Assembly (NCBI GenBank): GCA_002007465.1
Contig: LNAC01000740.1
Location: 22,434 to 86,433 of the forward strand
DNA length: 64,000 nucleotides
From: Ailurus styani
Taxonomy: Eukaryota > Chordata > Mammalia > Carnivora > Ailuridae
Reading direction: 5' to 3'
The position numbers were made by a program, and so were the translations under genes. The notes under the pieces are model-generated. The model had not been told where the DNA came from. It saw only the letters and a program-made list of their open reading frames with translations, and made no database searches. Positions 53,150 through 63,719 of this stretch are shown here, in pieces (positions within the stretch are counted from its first letter, which is position 1; every line of letters starts with the position of its first letter).

Positions 53150-53530
53150 CCATACCTTTTCTTCTTCCTGGACACAAGGGAAGACTACTTCGCAGTCTCC
53201 CTTGCAGTTAGGTTGGGGCCATATGAATGGTTTCAGTAAATGGAACATGAACAAATGTAACTTGTGTCACTTCCAAGCCCATATATAAGTGGGAGCTGGT
53301 GTGCCTCCTACATACCTCTTAGTTTCTTTCCCTACTGAGGGAACCTGACAAGCATACGTGGAGACGGGAATATTTCAGAAAGCCTGGATCCCTGAATCAT
53401 CAGATGGAGGAGACCATCCACAGGCTCCATTAGACTTTGTAAGCGCGAGAAATAAACTTTGTCTCGTTAAAATACTCAGATTTGAGGACTGATTTGTTAC
53501 AGCAGCATAACCTATCCTATCATGATTAAT
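53150..53530 (+). mobile_element. MLT1-type LTR relic
   Basis: AAGCCCATATATAAGTGGGA, GCGCGAGAAATAAACTTTGT, GACTGATTTGTTACAGCAGC and ATAACCTATCC follow a MaLR LTR with polyadenylation signal and 3' end. No internal region. Confidence 0.75.
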
Positions 53531-53606
53531 ATGATTAATATGGCCCTGAGCAAAGAAAATAGAACCCTTTCTTTAAAAAAAAAAAATTCTAATATTGCGA
53601 AGTCTA

Positions 53607-53700
53607 GCGGTGCCTGACTGGCTTAGTCAGTAGAGCATGCAACTCTTGATCTCAGGGTTGTGAGTTCAAGTCCCACCATGGATGTAGAGCTTACTTTAAA
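53607..53700 (+). mobile_element. short tRNA-derived SINE
   Basis: CGGTGCCTGACTGGCTTAGT, CAGTAGAGCATGCAACTC, GGGTTGTGAGTTCAAGTCCC and a TTTAAAAAAAGG tail. Target-site duplication GAAGTCTAG on both sides. Confidence 0.88.
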
Positions 53701-53789
53701 AAAAGGAGAAGGAAGTCTAGAGTCTCTAGAAGACTCAGGTTCTTGATACCTTTTGTAGTCTCCACCGTGCTCAACAGAATTAGTTTTAA

Positions 53790-53912
53790 TCTAATCTCCT
53801 CTAGTAATTTATTGAACAAGTTACTTAGCTTCTCTGTATGTCTGATTCCCTGTATATTAAGTGCAAATAAGAAGAGCGCCTACTTCCCAGGGTTGCTGTG
53901 AGGACTAAAGAG
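53790..53912 (+). mobile_element. MIR fragment
   Basis: GAACAAGTTACTTAGCTTCT, CTGTATGTCTGATTCCCTG and AGGGTTGCTGTGAGGACTAA. Confidence 0.8.
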
Positions 53913-53914
53913 AT

Positions 53915-54400
53915 AAGACCTAGCAATTTTACTTTTAGGAATTTGTTCTACAGATAAACTCACACTTGTATGCAAAGAAATACACAGAAAGGTTTTCATT
54001 GCCCTGTTTTCTGTAAGAACAAAGGACTGGGAACGACATAAACATCCCTCAAAAGGAAAGTGGTTTAAGGAATTATGACACATCCATAAAATGGAACGTC
54101 ATGTAGCTTTAAAAATAAATAAATAAAATAAATCTATTTGGGCTAAAATGGGCAAGTCACCAAGATATATTGTTACATGCAAAAAGCAAGGAGCAGTATA
54201 AAATGTATGAGATGCAACCATTTTTTGTTATTTGAAGGTCGTGCCCATGTGTGGTTGATTTAAAAAATTCTAAAGGAACATATAAGAAACAATGTTTGCT
54301 TCTAAGAAGGGAACAAAGGTGGGAAGGGAACTTATATTTTACTGCATATTTTCAATTTTACATTCATCGATTTTGATAAAATAAGTAACAATGTAAATAA
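53915..54400 (+). mobile_element. L1ME-like ORF2 end and 3' UTR
   Basis: GACCTAGCAATTTTACTTTT, AGGAATTTGTTCTACAG, CAAGATATATTGTTACATGC and AAAAAGCAAGGAGCAGTATA are standard late-ORF2 and 3' UTR motifs. Diverged and non-coding. Confidence 0.8.
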
Positions 54401-54967
54401 AGGGCTTATCATTCAGTGCCAATGCGTGTTCAGTGTCGTCGGTGGGGACAGTGTTATTGTAATGGATTAGTACCGATTTCTTTGGGCTAATGTGTCCTGC
54501 CCCTGGCTCCCTTGAAAGCCTGTCCCTTACCTCCTTGCCTTCGCCCCATTTCTGTAAGGAGCAGGAGAAGCAGGAAACTATGGAGACCAAATTCCTGTTC
54601 TCAGCCCTGCGCAGAAGGAACAATTCCGCCTGGCCACCTCTGCCAGCACAGCCCTGGCAGCCTCTCAGGAAAGGTGTGAGGTTTGGCTTCGAGGTGCTGG
54701 GAATGTGGCAACAGGACGACTCTAGCAGATGGAGGTGGCTCCATCTTGGGGATGCCTTGGGGAAGAGTGTGGCTATCGGGGCAACGCCTGTCCTAGAACG
54801 GTAGCCAGGGCTCCAGAGTTTGTAGTCAATTGCATCACTGCCATCCCTGCTACGTGCTCCCCTACATGGCCCCAGCACAAGGAGGGGACGCTGGATGAGA
54901 ATCTCTCCTCCCCAGGGCGGCCACACTGCCAGCCGGGCAGTGCCCACCAAGGAGACGGTCAGTGTGG
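54401..54967. other. unassigned intergenic sequence
   Basis: A 234-codon minus-strand frame (54339-55043) starts in the LTR and ends in the L1, so it is not a gene. Confidence 0.45.
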
Positions 54968-55455
54968 GAGGCTGAATTAGGGCCCCCCAAATATGTCCCC
55001 GTCCTAAACCCTGGAAACTATGGATGTTACCTGACAGGGCCAAAAGGACTTTTCAGATGGGATTAAGGGGAAGCTCGAGATGGGGAGATTATTCGGGGTT
55101 ATCTGGGTGGGCCCAACGTAATCAAACAGACCTTAGGAAGAGGTTCACAGGAGGCTCTGAGTCAGAGAAGAAAGCCAGGCAAAGAGGGAAGCAGAGAGAG
55201 AGAGTTGAAGATGCTACGCTCCTGGCCTTGAAGATAGAAGGAGCCATGAGCCCTGGCATGGAACTCTAGAAGGTGAAAGGGGCGCCCTCCCCAGAACCTC
55301 CAGAAGGAGTATAACCCTCCAACACCTCGATTTCAGCCTCGTGAAACCCAGTTTGGACTTCTGATCTCCACGACTATCAGACAATGGATCATGTTGTTTA
55401 AAGCCAGAAAGTTCACAGTGACTGGTTACAACAGCCACGGGAAAGAATACCGTCA
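54968..55455 (+). mobile_element. MLT1-type LTR, nearly complete
   Basis: GCTGAATTAGGGCCCCCCAA, GATTATTCGGGGTTATCTGG, GTGGGCCCAACGTAATC, GAAGATGCTACGCTCCTGGC, CTTCTGATCTCCACGACTAT and GACTGGTTACAACAGCCACG, in order. It is a solo LTR with no retroviral genes beside it. Confidence 0.85.
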
Positions 55456-55744
55456 GGACTCACCTCTCCCGGTCTCCTCTGCTCGGCTCTATTCACCCTC
55501 CTCTTCCAGCTGCCTTCCCAGGCAAACCTGACCCTCCCGGTTCCAAGAGGGCAGCCACGGCTGACACCTCACATCCTCTCCGCCCCACGTCCTGCCTTAG
55601 AGTCCATCGGCTTATTGGTGCCACCTGCCCACTCGCTGGCTCTACAGAGATGCGAGGGGCAGGACTTGGCTCACAGAACGGCTGGGACCCTTCAGTTTCG
55701 TGGTGGGGAGAACAGCAGCCGTCGCGCACACCATGGCCTAAAGC
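55456..55744. other. unassigned sequence
   Basis: GC-rich; nothing was recognised. Confidence 0.4.
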
Positions 55745-55930
55745 AGGGGTAAGGAGCTGACTTCCTGTCCCAAGGGTGTGACCCTGGCCAGGTTCCTTGA
55801 CCTCCCTGTGCCTCTGTTGGCACGCTCTAAGGCAAAGATACTGACAGCACTCAGCTCTGGGACTCCTGGGGGATTAAATGGGTTAATAAATATAATGCTC
55901 TTGGAGCAGGGCCTGGGACAGGGGAAGAGG
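55745..55930 (+). mobile_element. MIR SINE
   Basis: GTGTGACCCTGGCCAGGTTC, CCTTGACCTCCCTGTGCCTC, GGGATTAAATGGGTTAATAA and GGAGCAGGGCCTGG. Confidence 0.85.
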
Positions 55931-57119
55931 TATGAAAGGACTTTATGATGCGTCTCCCAGAGGACTTCAGGCTGTCCGAGGAAGGACCAGATGCAGAGTG
56001 GCCAAAAGAAAGCGGGCTTTCCTGGACCCCAAAGCTTGGTAGCCCAGACACAGTGAAGAGTTAGACCCGCTCCCAGGACGTGGCAGCTTCCTTCAGAGCA
56101 GCTGCCATAGCTTGGGCCAGAACTCCTTCACCTGAACTCTCCCCTGGCCACTCCTCGCTCCATCAGCAACTGTATCCCTGACTGCCTGGGACTTCCCACC
56201 GTGGAGGACGACCCGCACGACTACGGGGTGGTCTTCCCTGCTGCATCCTTGGGCCAGACGATGATGGAGCCTGCCAGCCCTGGAGTCAGCCAGACCTGGA
56301 TTCGCGAGCCCGCTCAGCCAGGATGTCGATGTAACGCCAGAAGCTGTCCTGTAAAGTTGGTCCCTTGCATTTTTTGCTTGAACATTTCCCCCAAGGTTAC
56401 AAAAGCACCAGTCGGCCCCACCTTCTTGAGCTGCTACCTCTCAAGGCACTACTTGCCACACAGCAGCCCTAGGCAGCCTTCCCCGCACAGCCCCCTAGTG
56501 CAGAGGTCCACGCTGTGTCTCCACGCAGCGTCCCCTACAGCGACATGCAGTGACTCACACAGCATCCCCACACACTGTCCCATGCAGAGTCCCCACTCAG
56601 TGTTCCTGCACACGGTCCCTCTTCTAACTTACTTACAGATGAATAACTACCTTCTCTCTTTACCAAGACTCTCCTTCTCGTCGAGGCTGCTAGCTTGGCC
56701 TTTAAAGGCTTCAACAAACACAAACTCATTCAGGGCTGCAGCCCTAGGATGACCCTAGCTCCCCTTAAAGTGCCTGCCTGAGAAAATGCAAGGCTTCCAA
56801 AAGAAATGAGCCTTTCTTCCAGAGGACACCTGAGGACAGGGCTCCGATCTCCAGCCTTGGTAGGAGGGGAGGAGCAAATGGGTTTCACACGGACCAACCA
56901 CCTCCCCAACTTTTTGTAAATTTTCACCGCCCTGACTCTAATGAGCCCCCAGTTACCCCTCTCCCTAACCCCTCATTCTCCCTTGAAAACACCCACTCAT
57001 GTTTGCACAAACCAAAGTTGAGTTTAGGTCACAGTGGACTCTTCTCTTTTGCAACAGTATGTTACTGATTAAAATCAGTCGTTACCACTTTTAACCAGTG
57101 CCCAGCTTTGTTCATCTTT
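55931..57119. other. unassigned; degenerate CACAGC/GTCCC repeats at 56490-56620
   Basis: The patch at 56490-56620 repeats the theme CACGCAGCGTCCCC, CACACAGCATCCCC, CACACTGTCCC, CATGCAGAGTCCCC, CACACGGTCCC at intervals of about 16-20 bases. It is low-grade minisatellite-like. The 183-codon frame 56201-56752 covers it and has no domain. Confidence 0.45.
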
Positions 57120-57290
57120 GACACCAGGAACCAAGCTAAAGATTTTCCATTACAGTATTTCATTTGATTCTCAGGGGAAACCTATGAGATAGGGTCTGTT
57201 GTTACAGATGGGGAAACTGAGGGTCAGAGGAGTCTTTTGCTGAAGACCACAGAGCTGGTGCACAGCAGAACTTGCTGTCCTACCTACTAC
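57120..57290 (-). mobile_element. MIR SINE
   Basis: GTATTTCATTTGATTCTCAG, AAACCTATGAGATAGGG, GATGGGGAAACTGAGGGTCA and GAAGACCACAGAGCTGG. Confidence 0.85.
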
Positions 57291-57904
57291 ACTCCTCCTA
57301 CCATAAATCTGTTGCAGAGAAGAAACAAATCATTTGAATCAGAGAACAACATTCTAATCCCAAAAGCGACATGGCTTCCAGCTCAAAGCGGAGATGGGAG
57401 CTGTCCGCTTGTGTGGTAGCCCCTGGCCCATCATCCATCAGCAGGAGGGGAAAGCGCTGGTGATCAGAGCTGAGGTTTGCAAGAGTGCTCTGGGCTTCAG
57501 CAGCCACATCCCATTTTTCTGAGCTCATCACAGCAGCTCTGCTCCTCTGCCTCTCAAGTCATCAATTCTGACCCTGGCATCCAGCCACCAGAGTGATTTT
57601 ACAGCACCTGGGGGCTTTCGTGTGAAGCCTGGTTTAGGCAGCAGGACAGATGAAGGGCTCCCCACCCTCTTGCTATTACCTGGAAGGAATTTGCTTTGCT
57701 TCTTTTCTGTGAGATTAGAAATACATTCCAAAGCTCCAGTGAAATCTGTTGGGCAGAGCGGGCCTGAGCAGCCTTAGCAGGTCTGGTGTCTGCTCTACAG
57801 AGAATCACAGCCCTTTGGGGTATTTGACAGTTTAAAAAGTGTTCAGAAAGGTGCTCCGTACACGGAATCTGTAAGACTAGATTGTATTTGGAATGCATCA
57901 TGTG
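57291..57904. other. unassigned intergenic sequence
   Basis: No gene or repeat was recognised. Confidence 0.45.
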
Positions 57905-57975
57905 ATCTGAGTCTCAGTTTCCATAACTAGAAAATGGGAGCAGTATCTCCAGCCCCTACCTTAACTGCTCGGTGT
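57905..57975 (+). mobile_element. MIR fragment
   Basis: CTGAGTCTCAGTTTCCATAA and CTAGAAAATGGGAGCAG. Confidence 0.6.
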
Positions 57976-58249
57976 GTCTATGCTCCAGAGAAACGGCAGG
58001 CAGTCCAAGGTCAAGAGTGTCCATCCTTACCCCAGTAGCCCTTCACAAGCCAAGCAGAACCTAATTGTTGAAGGACAGGCAGCTTTCTNGAATGGGAGCG
58101 ATGTCTCCAGTAGCCCCTACCTTAACTGCTTGGTGTGTCTATGCTCCAGAGAAACGGCAGGCAGTCCAAGGTCAAGAGTGTCCATCCTTACCCCAGTAGC
58201 CCTTCACAAGCCAAGCAGAACCTAATTGTTGAAGGACAGGCAGCTTTCT
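57932..58249 (+). repeat. ~157-bp direct duplication flanking a single N (58089)
   Basis: 57932-58088 and 58090-58249 are near-identical, with several substitutions plus a 3-bp indel near the start; the central ~120 bases are identical. N at 58089 is the junction. The right copy also repeats the MIR segment. Confidence 0.85.
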
Positions 58250-59132
58250 TCCCCCAAAACAGCAATGTGTTGTATTGAAAGCTCAATATTTTCAATAGTT
58301 TAATTTCCATGCGTTTTAGCTTTGGAAAATAATTTCAAGTTTGGGAGATTCGTTTTTTTAAATGCAAATTGGCTTTGACTTGGAAAGAACTGAGATGGAG
58401 TTCTGGGGTGGGGCCTCCCATCTTAATGGCATATTTGCATATCAATGACCTCTTACTTCATTTGCTGCCTTGGCCCCCCTCCGAGCTTAGATGGCTCAAG
58501 ACGTAACGGGAAGATGGGAGAAATGCTGGTCGTTCTTCCTTTTCAAAGTTTAAATATAGGAACTGCTTTGAAATAAAAATTTCCCCATGGACTTCTGAAG
58601 TCAGACTGAGCAGATAAAACAGATAATATTTTATCAAACTTACCAAGACTGTAAGAGAGTGGAATGAATTCTCTCGCATTTGCATGAGCACGCATACCCT
58701 TTGGAATTCTCTGGAGGCCCACTGGCAGGCCAGTCACACACCCCCAGGTGTTTATGGAGAGCGGCACTGTGCCCCACACGCTGGGGCTACCGAGGAGAAA
58801 TCAAATCCGATGCGGGCATTGCCCGTCAGCACTTGGCAGTGGGGAAGACAGATCCTAAAGAAACACTGAAGGGCTGCAGAAACCCAATCAAATGCAGGCT
58901 AAGAGGGGAGAAAAACAGAGTTCTCTGAGACTGTATAACTGGGAAGACTCCCAGAGGGAAAGATGTGAAGGGAAAACACACGTGCGACACATGTGCGTGC
59001 TACCCAGGGAGCAGGAGGGAAGCTGTTTGGGGTTGAAGAGACGGAAAAGGGGGACAGTATGGCCGCACAGCAGAGAGCACGGGAAGAACAGGGCACAGAG
59101 AGGCCAGGGGGCTTAGCAAAGAACTTAGTCCT
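58250..59132. other. unassigned unique sequence with octamers
   Basis: 58255-58460 is AT-rich, complex and repeat-free (GTTTAATTTCCATGCG, AAATGCAAATTGGC). ATTTGCAT occurs at 58433-58440 and 58678-58685. No gene is seen. Confidence 0.4.
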
Positions 59133-59545
59133 TGTTGAAAGAGCAATGAGTATCCATTCGTTTCAAAAAAGAAACAAGCCCCAAGTGGGTTCATTTGCAC
59201 CCACCCCCTCCCCCACCTCCCAACAGCAAACCAAGACTTAATTGCAGTTTCAACCCATCCCAGGAATGAGACCTTTTAGCCTCAATGGGAAATTTCCTGA
59301 TCAGTACCAGTGAGGTCATCTGCAGGATAAACAACCCTGCCGTTCCCTTCCCTCCTCCCCCAAAAGATGTCCTGACCAGAAACAAACCTTTCTTTTCTTT
59401 TGCTAATAACCTCCTTGCCCCACCCTCCTAGCTATTCCTTAAAACATCTCTGTACTTGCTGGAGGATATGCTGACCAATCGTGAAGTGCTTAATAAAGCC
59501 AATTACATCTTCAAATTCACTCGGTTGAATTTTTGTTCTTCAACA
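59133..59545 (+). mobile_element. solo LTR-like element (about 413 bp)
   Basis: Begins TGTTGAA and ends TTCAACA, a perfect 7-bp inverted terminal pair of the TG...CA type. AATAAA at 59492 is followed by 54 bases of R/U5-like sequence. No target-site duplication is clear. No gag, pol or env is visible alongside. Family not recognised; possibly carnivore-specific. Confidence 0.55.
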
Positions 59546-59900
59546 CGTTGAAGGATTCTAAGAAAGGGAATGATGCCATCAGAAATTTTACATTTTAGGG
59601 GCGCCTGGGCGGCTTGGTCTTGCCGCTGGGCGGGCTACAGGAGAGGAAAGAGAAGCGAGTGGCATGGACAATGCCCAGGTTTCTAGCTTAGGTGCCTGAG
59701 TGGGGGTGTGGCCGTTCCTGGAGATGGCCGAGACCAGAGGAGGACCACACGTGGCGAGGGGCTGGTGTACAGACTTCAGAGTTTGCTGTTGAGCATGCTG
59801 GGTGTGAGGGACCTTACAGACAGCTTTGAGATGAAAACAAGGACTGGGTTTGGGGAAGCTGTCTGTGCTGGAGGTGGACGTGTGAGAACCCGCTAAACCA
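59546..59900 (-). mobile_element. ancient LINE (L2-like) fragment
   Basis: GATGCCATCAGAAATTTTAC, GCCCAGGTTTCTAGCTTAGG, CCTGAGTGGGGGTGTGGCC and GAGCATGCTGGGTGTGAGGG follow the same ancient pattern as 35535. Confidence 0.45.
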
Positions 59901-60249
59901 CGGGGTGGGCTGGGATGAGATGATGTCATTAGAGTGAGAAGACAGGAGGAGCTTGGGACGAAGCCCCACCATTCCTGCTCCGTGAAATCCCCTCTACCCT
60001 AGGCCCCCACAGCTCTTCATGTGCCATGTGGGGCATATTTGTACCTCACTGCGGATGTACTTTATCCCTTTTCCAACCCAAACTTTTCATCAGCACATCA
60101 CCTATGTAGCTTTGAGACAGGGAAACTGAAGGGACCCCACAAAGGACTACTTTTTGCTCCTCTTCCTGCCTCTGTTCTTGCCAGGACCCGCACCCCCACC
60201 TCACACATACCTTTTCGTACTGATAATGTAGGTCCTCCTTGGAAAGGTC
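59901..60249. other. unassigned sequence
   Basis: No gene or confident repeat. It may include the 5' part of the LTR below. Confidence 0.4.
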
Positions 60250-60690
60250 AAGGAGTTAAGGATTTCTTTGGAGTCTTCCAGTGCAATAGATAACAACTAA
60301 CAAGTGACTGACTGGTTGAGGTCATCCTGAACATTCTACCCCTTACTCCAGACACCTGGACACCGAGACTCCTGGTTCCAGGGCATAAGTGAGTTAAGGA
60401 GGACATCCAAGCACTCGTCTTTGTTTTGACCAGTTCCTAGATGTCTGAGAAGACATGTCTATCAGACCACCACCCTCAATAAAAATCCCAGGCCCCAAGC
60501 AATGATGAGACCCACTCCTGGGTCCTTTCAAGTCTCCCGGATGCTTTGTATTTCCTCTCTCTATCTTCAATAAACTCTGCTCTCACTTCTTCTTGGTTCA
60601 TGTTTGATTTCTATCCTGTGCAAAGCCAAGAACCCTCTTGCCTCATCCTATGGGACCCCCTCTGGGTCCTCGGACCCAGCCGGCCCACAT
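60250..60690 (+). mobile_element. ERV class I-like LTR
   Basis: GAACATTCTACCCCTTACTC, CTTCAATAAACTCTGCTCTC, GGTTCATGTTTGATTTCTAT and CCTCTGGGTCCTCGGACCCA form a U3-R-U5 pattern with AATAAA at about 60569. The 5' boundary is uncertain. No primer-binding site or coding region follows, so it is a solo or broken LTR. Confidence 0.6.
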
Positions 60691-60699
60691 CAAGTTTGT

Positions 60700-61245
60700 A
60701 TTCTTGCCAAGGATGTATAGTCTGAATCTAATCATGAGGAAACAGTCAGACAAATCAAGATCATGGGATAATACACAAGACAAGTAGCCTGGCCCCTTCA
60801 AAAATATCAATGTCATGAAAGACAAAAAAAATTGAAATAAAATAAATCTCAGGGGCAGTTCTAGAATCTAGATTAAAGGAGGGAAAAATGACAATCGAGT
60901 GCAATATGTATCCTTGATAGGATCATAAGTCTAGAGAAAAAGAATTATATGATATTTGGGGGACAATAGGGAAACAAATATGATATATTAGAGAGTATTT
61001 ATGACATCAATGCTAAATTTCTTAGGTGTGATCATGACATTGGAGTTATATGGGACAATATCCTGGTTCTCCAGAAGTACNTTGGGGATGTTATGTCTAT
61101 AACTTTTAACTGGTTAGGGGAAAAAAGAAAAGCTTAATATACATAAGGAGAGAGAAATAAAGCAAATACTGGAATGTTAACAAACTGGAGACTCTAAGTG
61201 AAAGTTTTATGAGTATTCATTGCACTACTTTTGTAAATTTTAATT
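60700..61245 (+). mobile_element. L1M 3' UTR
   Basis: ATCATGAGGAAACAGTCAGA, CAAAAATATCAATGTCATGA, AAAATGACAATCGAGTGCAA, GGAGAGAGAAATAAAGCAAA and TACTGGAATGTTAACAAAC. N at 61081. Same type as 41530. Confidence 0.7.
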
Positions 61246-61258
61246 TTTAAATTTCTTT

Positions 61259-61276
61259 CTTTTTTTTTTTTTTTTA
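61259..61276 (+). repeat. poly(T) tract
   Basis: A T-run directly before the LTR below; probably low-complexity boundary sequence. Confidence 0.7.
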
Positions 61277-61289
61277 ATTTCTTAAAATA

Positions 61290-61995
61290 CAGAGGGAAAC
61301 TGCAATGACTTCTGAGGCCCACTACCCAGACTTGGACCAAACTTCACAAGGGTACAGCACTCCATGCTGCCTTCACTTCAGAACCAATCACAAGCTTGAG
61401 GTTCCTCAGGCCACCCTCACATCTTGACCGGCTGGCTACAAATTCGGGAGCTCCCACTACCCCCCAGATCTGATAACTCACTAGAACATCTCACAGAACT
61501 CAGGGAACTGCCATGCTTACGAGTAGCTTTATATAGCAGAAGGATAATCAGAACCAGCCAAAGGAACATACAGGAGAGGAGGCTCTGGGAGGATCCCATT
61601 GTTCTCTCTCCCTGGAGTCAGGACCTGTTACCCGCTCCTACACTGATGTGGGACCATACACAGAGCAATGCAACCAGGGAGGTTCACCCAAACTTTAGTG
61701 TCCCGTGTCATTGGGGTTTCATTACCTAGCCATGATTGTTTGACTCACTGGCCACACCCCCTTCTCCTCCCTCGTCAAGCTGATATCACCGGGCTCAAAG
61801 CCCCACCTTCTAATCACAGCATTGGTCTTTCTGGCTTGGCCCGTCCCCAGCCTGAGCCCGTGCAAGTGTGAATTCTCAGGGCCTACCACGGGTAACAAAG
61901 GCTCTTCCGTTACTCAGGAACCCTAAGGGTTTAGAGGTTGTTCCCCAGGAACCAGGGGCAAGGCCCAACCACATTCTCTTTGACACAGAAATAAG
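61290..61995 (-). mobile_element. ERVL-type LTR relic, minus strand
   Basis: ATCTCACAGAACTCAGGGAA, GGGTTTCATTACCTAGCCAT, GATTGTTTGACTCACTGGCC, CACCTTCTAATCACAGCATT, CTCAGGAACCCTAAGGGTTT and CCAGGAACCAGGGGCAAGGC follow a common mammalian LTR read in reverse. Exact family not certain. Confidence 0.65.
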
Positions 61996-62091
61996 ACAAA
62001 ATGTATTTAAAACAAATCTTTTTTTTTTTAATTCCATCAAGAACCACAGTAAATAGGCCTCGAGCATTTGGATCAAAAACTATCAGACTCC

Positions 62092-62290
62092 AGGGCGCCT
62101 GGGTGGCTCAGTGGGTTAAAGCCTCTGCTTTCGGCTCAGGTCATGATCTCAGGGTCCTGGGATCGAGGCCCGCATCGGGCTCCCTGCTCGGCGGGGAGCC
62201 TGCTTCCCCCTCTCTCTCTCTGCCTGCCTCTCTGCCTCCTTGTAATCTCTCTCCCTCTGTGAAATAAATAAATAAAATCTTTAAAAAAAA
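62092..62290 (+). mobile_element. SINEC, young
   Basis: Canonical copy, with CTGCTCGGCGGGGAGCCTGC and a GTGAAATAAATAAATAAAATC tail. No target-site duplication is visible (AACTATCAGACTCCA before, GAAAGTTCCTGTG after). N at 62311 lies 20 bases downstream. Confidence 0.95.
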
Positions 62291-62311
62291 GAAAGTTCCT
62301 GTGTATGCATN

Positions 62312-62928
62312 ACATTGTCTCAGTTCCCCTCAGACTCCTACAGCAGGACAAGTCTGTTTGCCTCTCGAGTTTAAAGAGGCCACTTAGATGTCTCAGCGGT
62401 TCTCACGTCAAAGGAAAGGAGAAGTCAATTCACTTTTCTACACAGGGTCAGCTGCACACAGTAAATACACACTTGTATGGGAGTGAGGAAATAATTTACA
62501 TTTGTTGCCCAATCCTTCCCAGTTCAACTGAATATGCCAAATTCTTAGGATAATCACAGCCTCTACTACTTCAATCAAATCGGATCCTTCTAACTATCCA
62601 ACTCAAACAGGGAGGAAGTAAGAATCCCATGACCAGTGTGAAAAATCACTGTATAATTGTAAATTAGAACTGTAATCAGTCCTCTGGCCCCTGGGCCTTC
62701 TTCATCTCTGAGCTGTGAACCAAAATGACTTCCTGTGAATATATCTGCGGGAGAAGAGCTCCGAGGCACAGGGCAGAGAGAACTGCCTTGTTCGCATGCC
62801 TAGTGGTGAGAACAGAGGGAATGTTCATAAAAAATGGAAAATGGAGGCTTGTTATCCAGCAAAGAGACACTCGAGAAGCATCCGTATTTGCTCTGTAACT
62901 AATTTGTTTTAAAAATACAAAAATGATG
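62312..62928. other. unassigned intergenic sequence
   Basis: No gene or repeat was recognised. Confidence 0.45.
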
Positions 62929-63145
62929 GGGGCGCCTGTGTGACTTAGTTGGTTAAGCACCAACTCTTGGTTTCAGCTCAGATCATGACAGCAAGGTCAC
63001 GAGAATGAGCCTCGAGTTGGGCGCCACACTCAGCAGCGGAGTCTGCTCAAGATTCTCTCTCTCCTTTTCCCTCTCCACACCCCCTCACCATGTGCTCACT
63101 CACTCCCTCCCTCTCTCTCCCAAAATAAATAAATAAATCTTTAAA
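62929..63145 (+). mobile_element. SINEC, older diverged subfamily
   Basis: GGGGGCGCCTGTGTGACTTA, TTGGTTAAGCACCAACTC, GCTCAGATCATGACAGCAAG, CT-rich region and AAATAAATAAATCTTTAAAA. Confidence 0.92.
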
Positions 63146-63161
63146 AGATATGTGAAAGTGA

Positions 63162-63377
63162 CAGGCACCTGGCTGGCTCCATCAGTTAAGTGACCAAGTC
63201 TTGATTTTGGCTTAGGTCATGATCTTGGGGTTATGAGATCAAGCCCCACATCGGCTCCATGTTCAGTGAGGAGTCTGCTTGAGATTCTCTCTCTCCCTCT
63301 CCTTCTGCCCCTCCCCCCTACTCACACATGCACTCTCTAAATAAATACATAAATAAGTAAAATCTTTTTAAAAAATA
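63162..63377 (+). mobile_element. SINEC, older diverged subfamily
   Basis: AGGCACCTGGCTGGCTCCAT, CAGTTAAGTGACCAAGTC, GAGATCAAGCCCCACATCGG and a degenerate AAATAAATACATAAATAAG tail. Imperfect target-site duplication ATATGTGAAAGTGAC / ATATGACAGTGATAC. Confidence 0.92.
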
Positions 63378-63458
63378 TGACAGTGATACATGCACATAGG
63401 TTAAAAAAAAAAGAGTAAAAGACTATAGCAGGATTTACATTCAAAATGTTTGACAACT

Positions 63459-63575
63459 GGGCTGGCTGGCTGGCTCACTCGGTAGAGCACTAGACTCGTG
63501 ATCTCAGGTTCATGAGTTCAAGCCCCACGTTGGGTGTAGAGTTTACTTAAAAAAGAAAAAAGAAAGAAAAAAACA
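63459..63575 (+). mobile_element. short tRNA-derived SINE
   Basis: GGGCTGGCTGGCTGGCTCAC, TCGGTAGAGCACTAGACTC, GAGTTCAAGCCCCACGTTGG, GTAGAGTTTACTT. Target-site duplication AAAATGTTTGACAACTG / AAAATGTTTAACAACTG. Confidence 0.9.
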
Positions 63576-63599
63576 AAAATGTTTAACAACTGTGTCAAG

Positions 63600-63719
63600 A
63601 AGGGCACAGACCAATCAGAACCAATACTAGATGCTGTACCAGAGAGGACCCATTGAAGAGCAGTCTGGATATACAACAAAAAAGAGATTTTTCACCCCCG
63701 AATCCCAGCTCTGCTCCAC
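63600..63719. other. unassigned sequence
   Basis: Nothing was recognised. Confidence 0.4.

Noticed and set aside
54339..55043. 234-codon minus-strand open frame
   Set aside because: It starts in an MLT1 LTR, crosses unique DNA and ends in an L1 3' end; no coding signal.
59598..59617. GGGGCGCCTGGGCGGCTTGG resembling a SINEC head
   Set aside because: Only about 20 bases match; no core or tail follows, and the surroundings fit an ancient LINE-like repeat.
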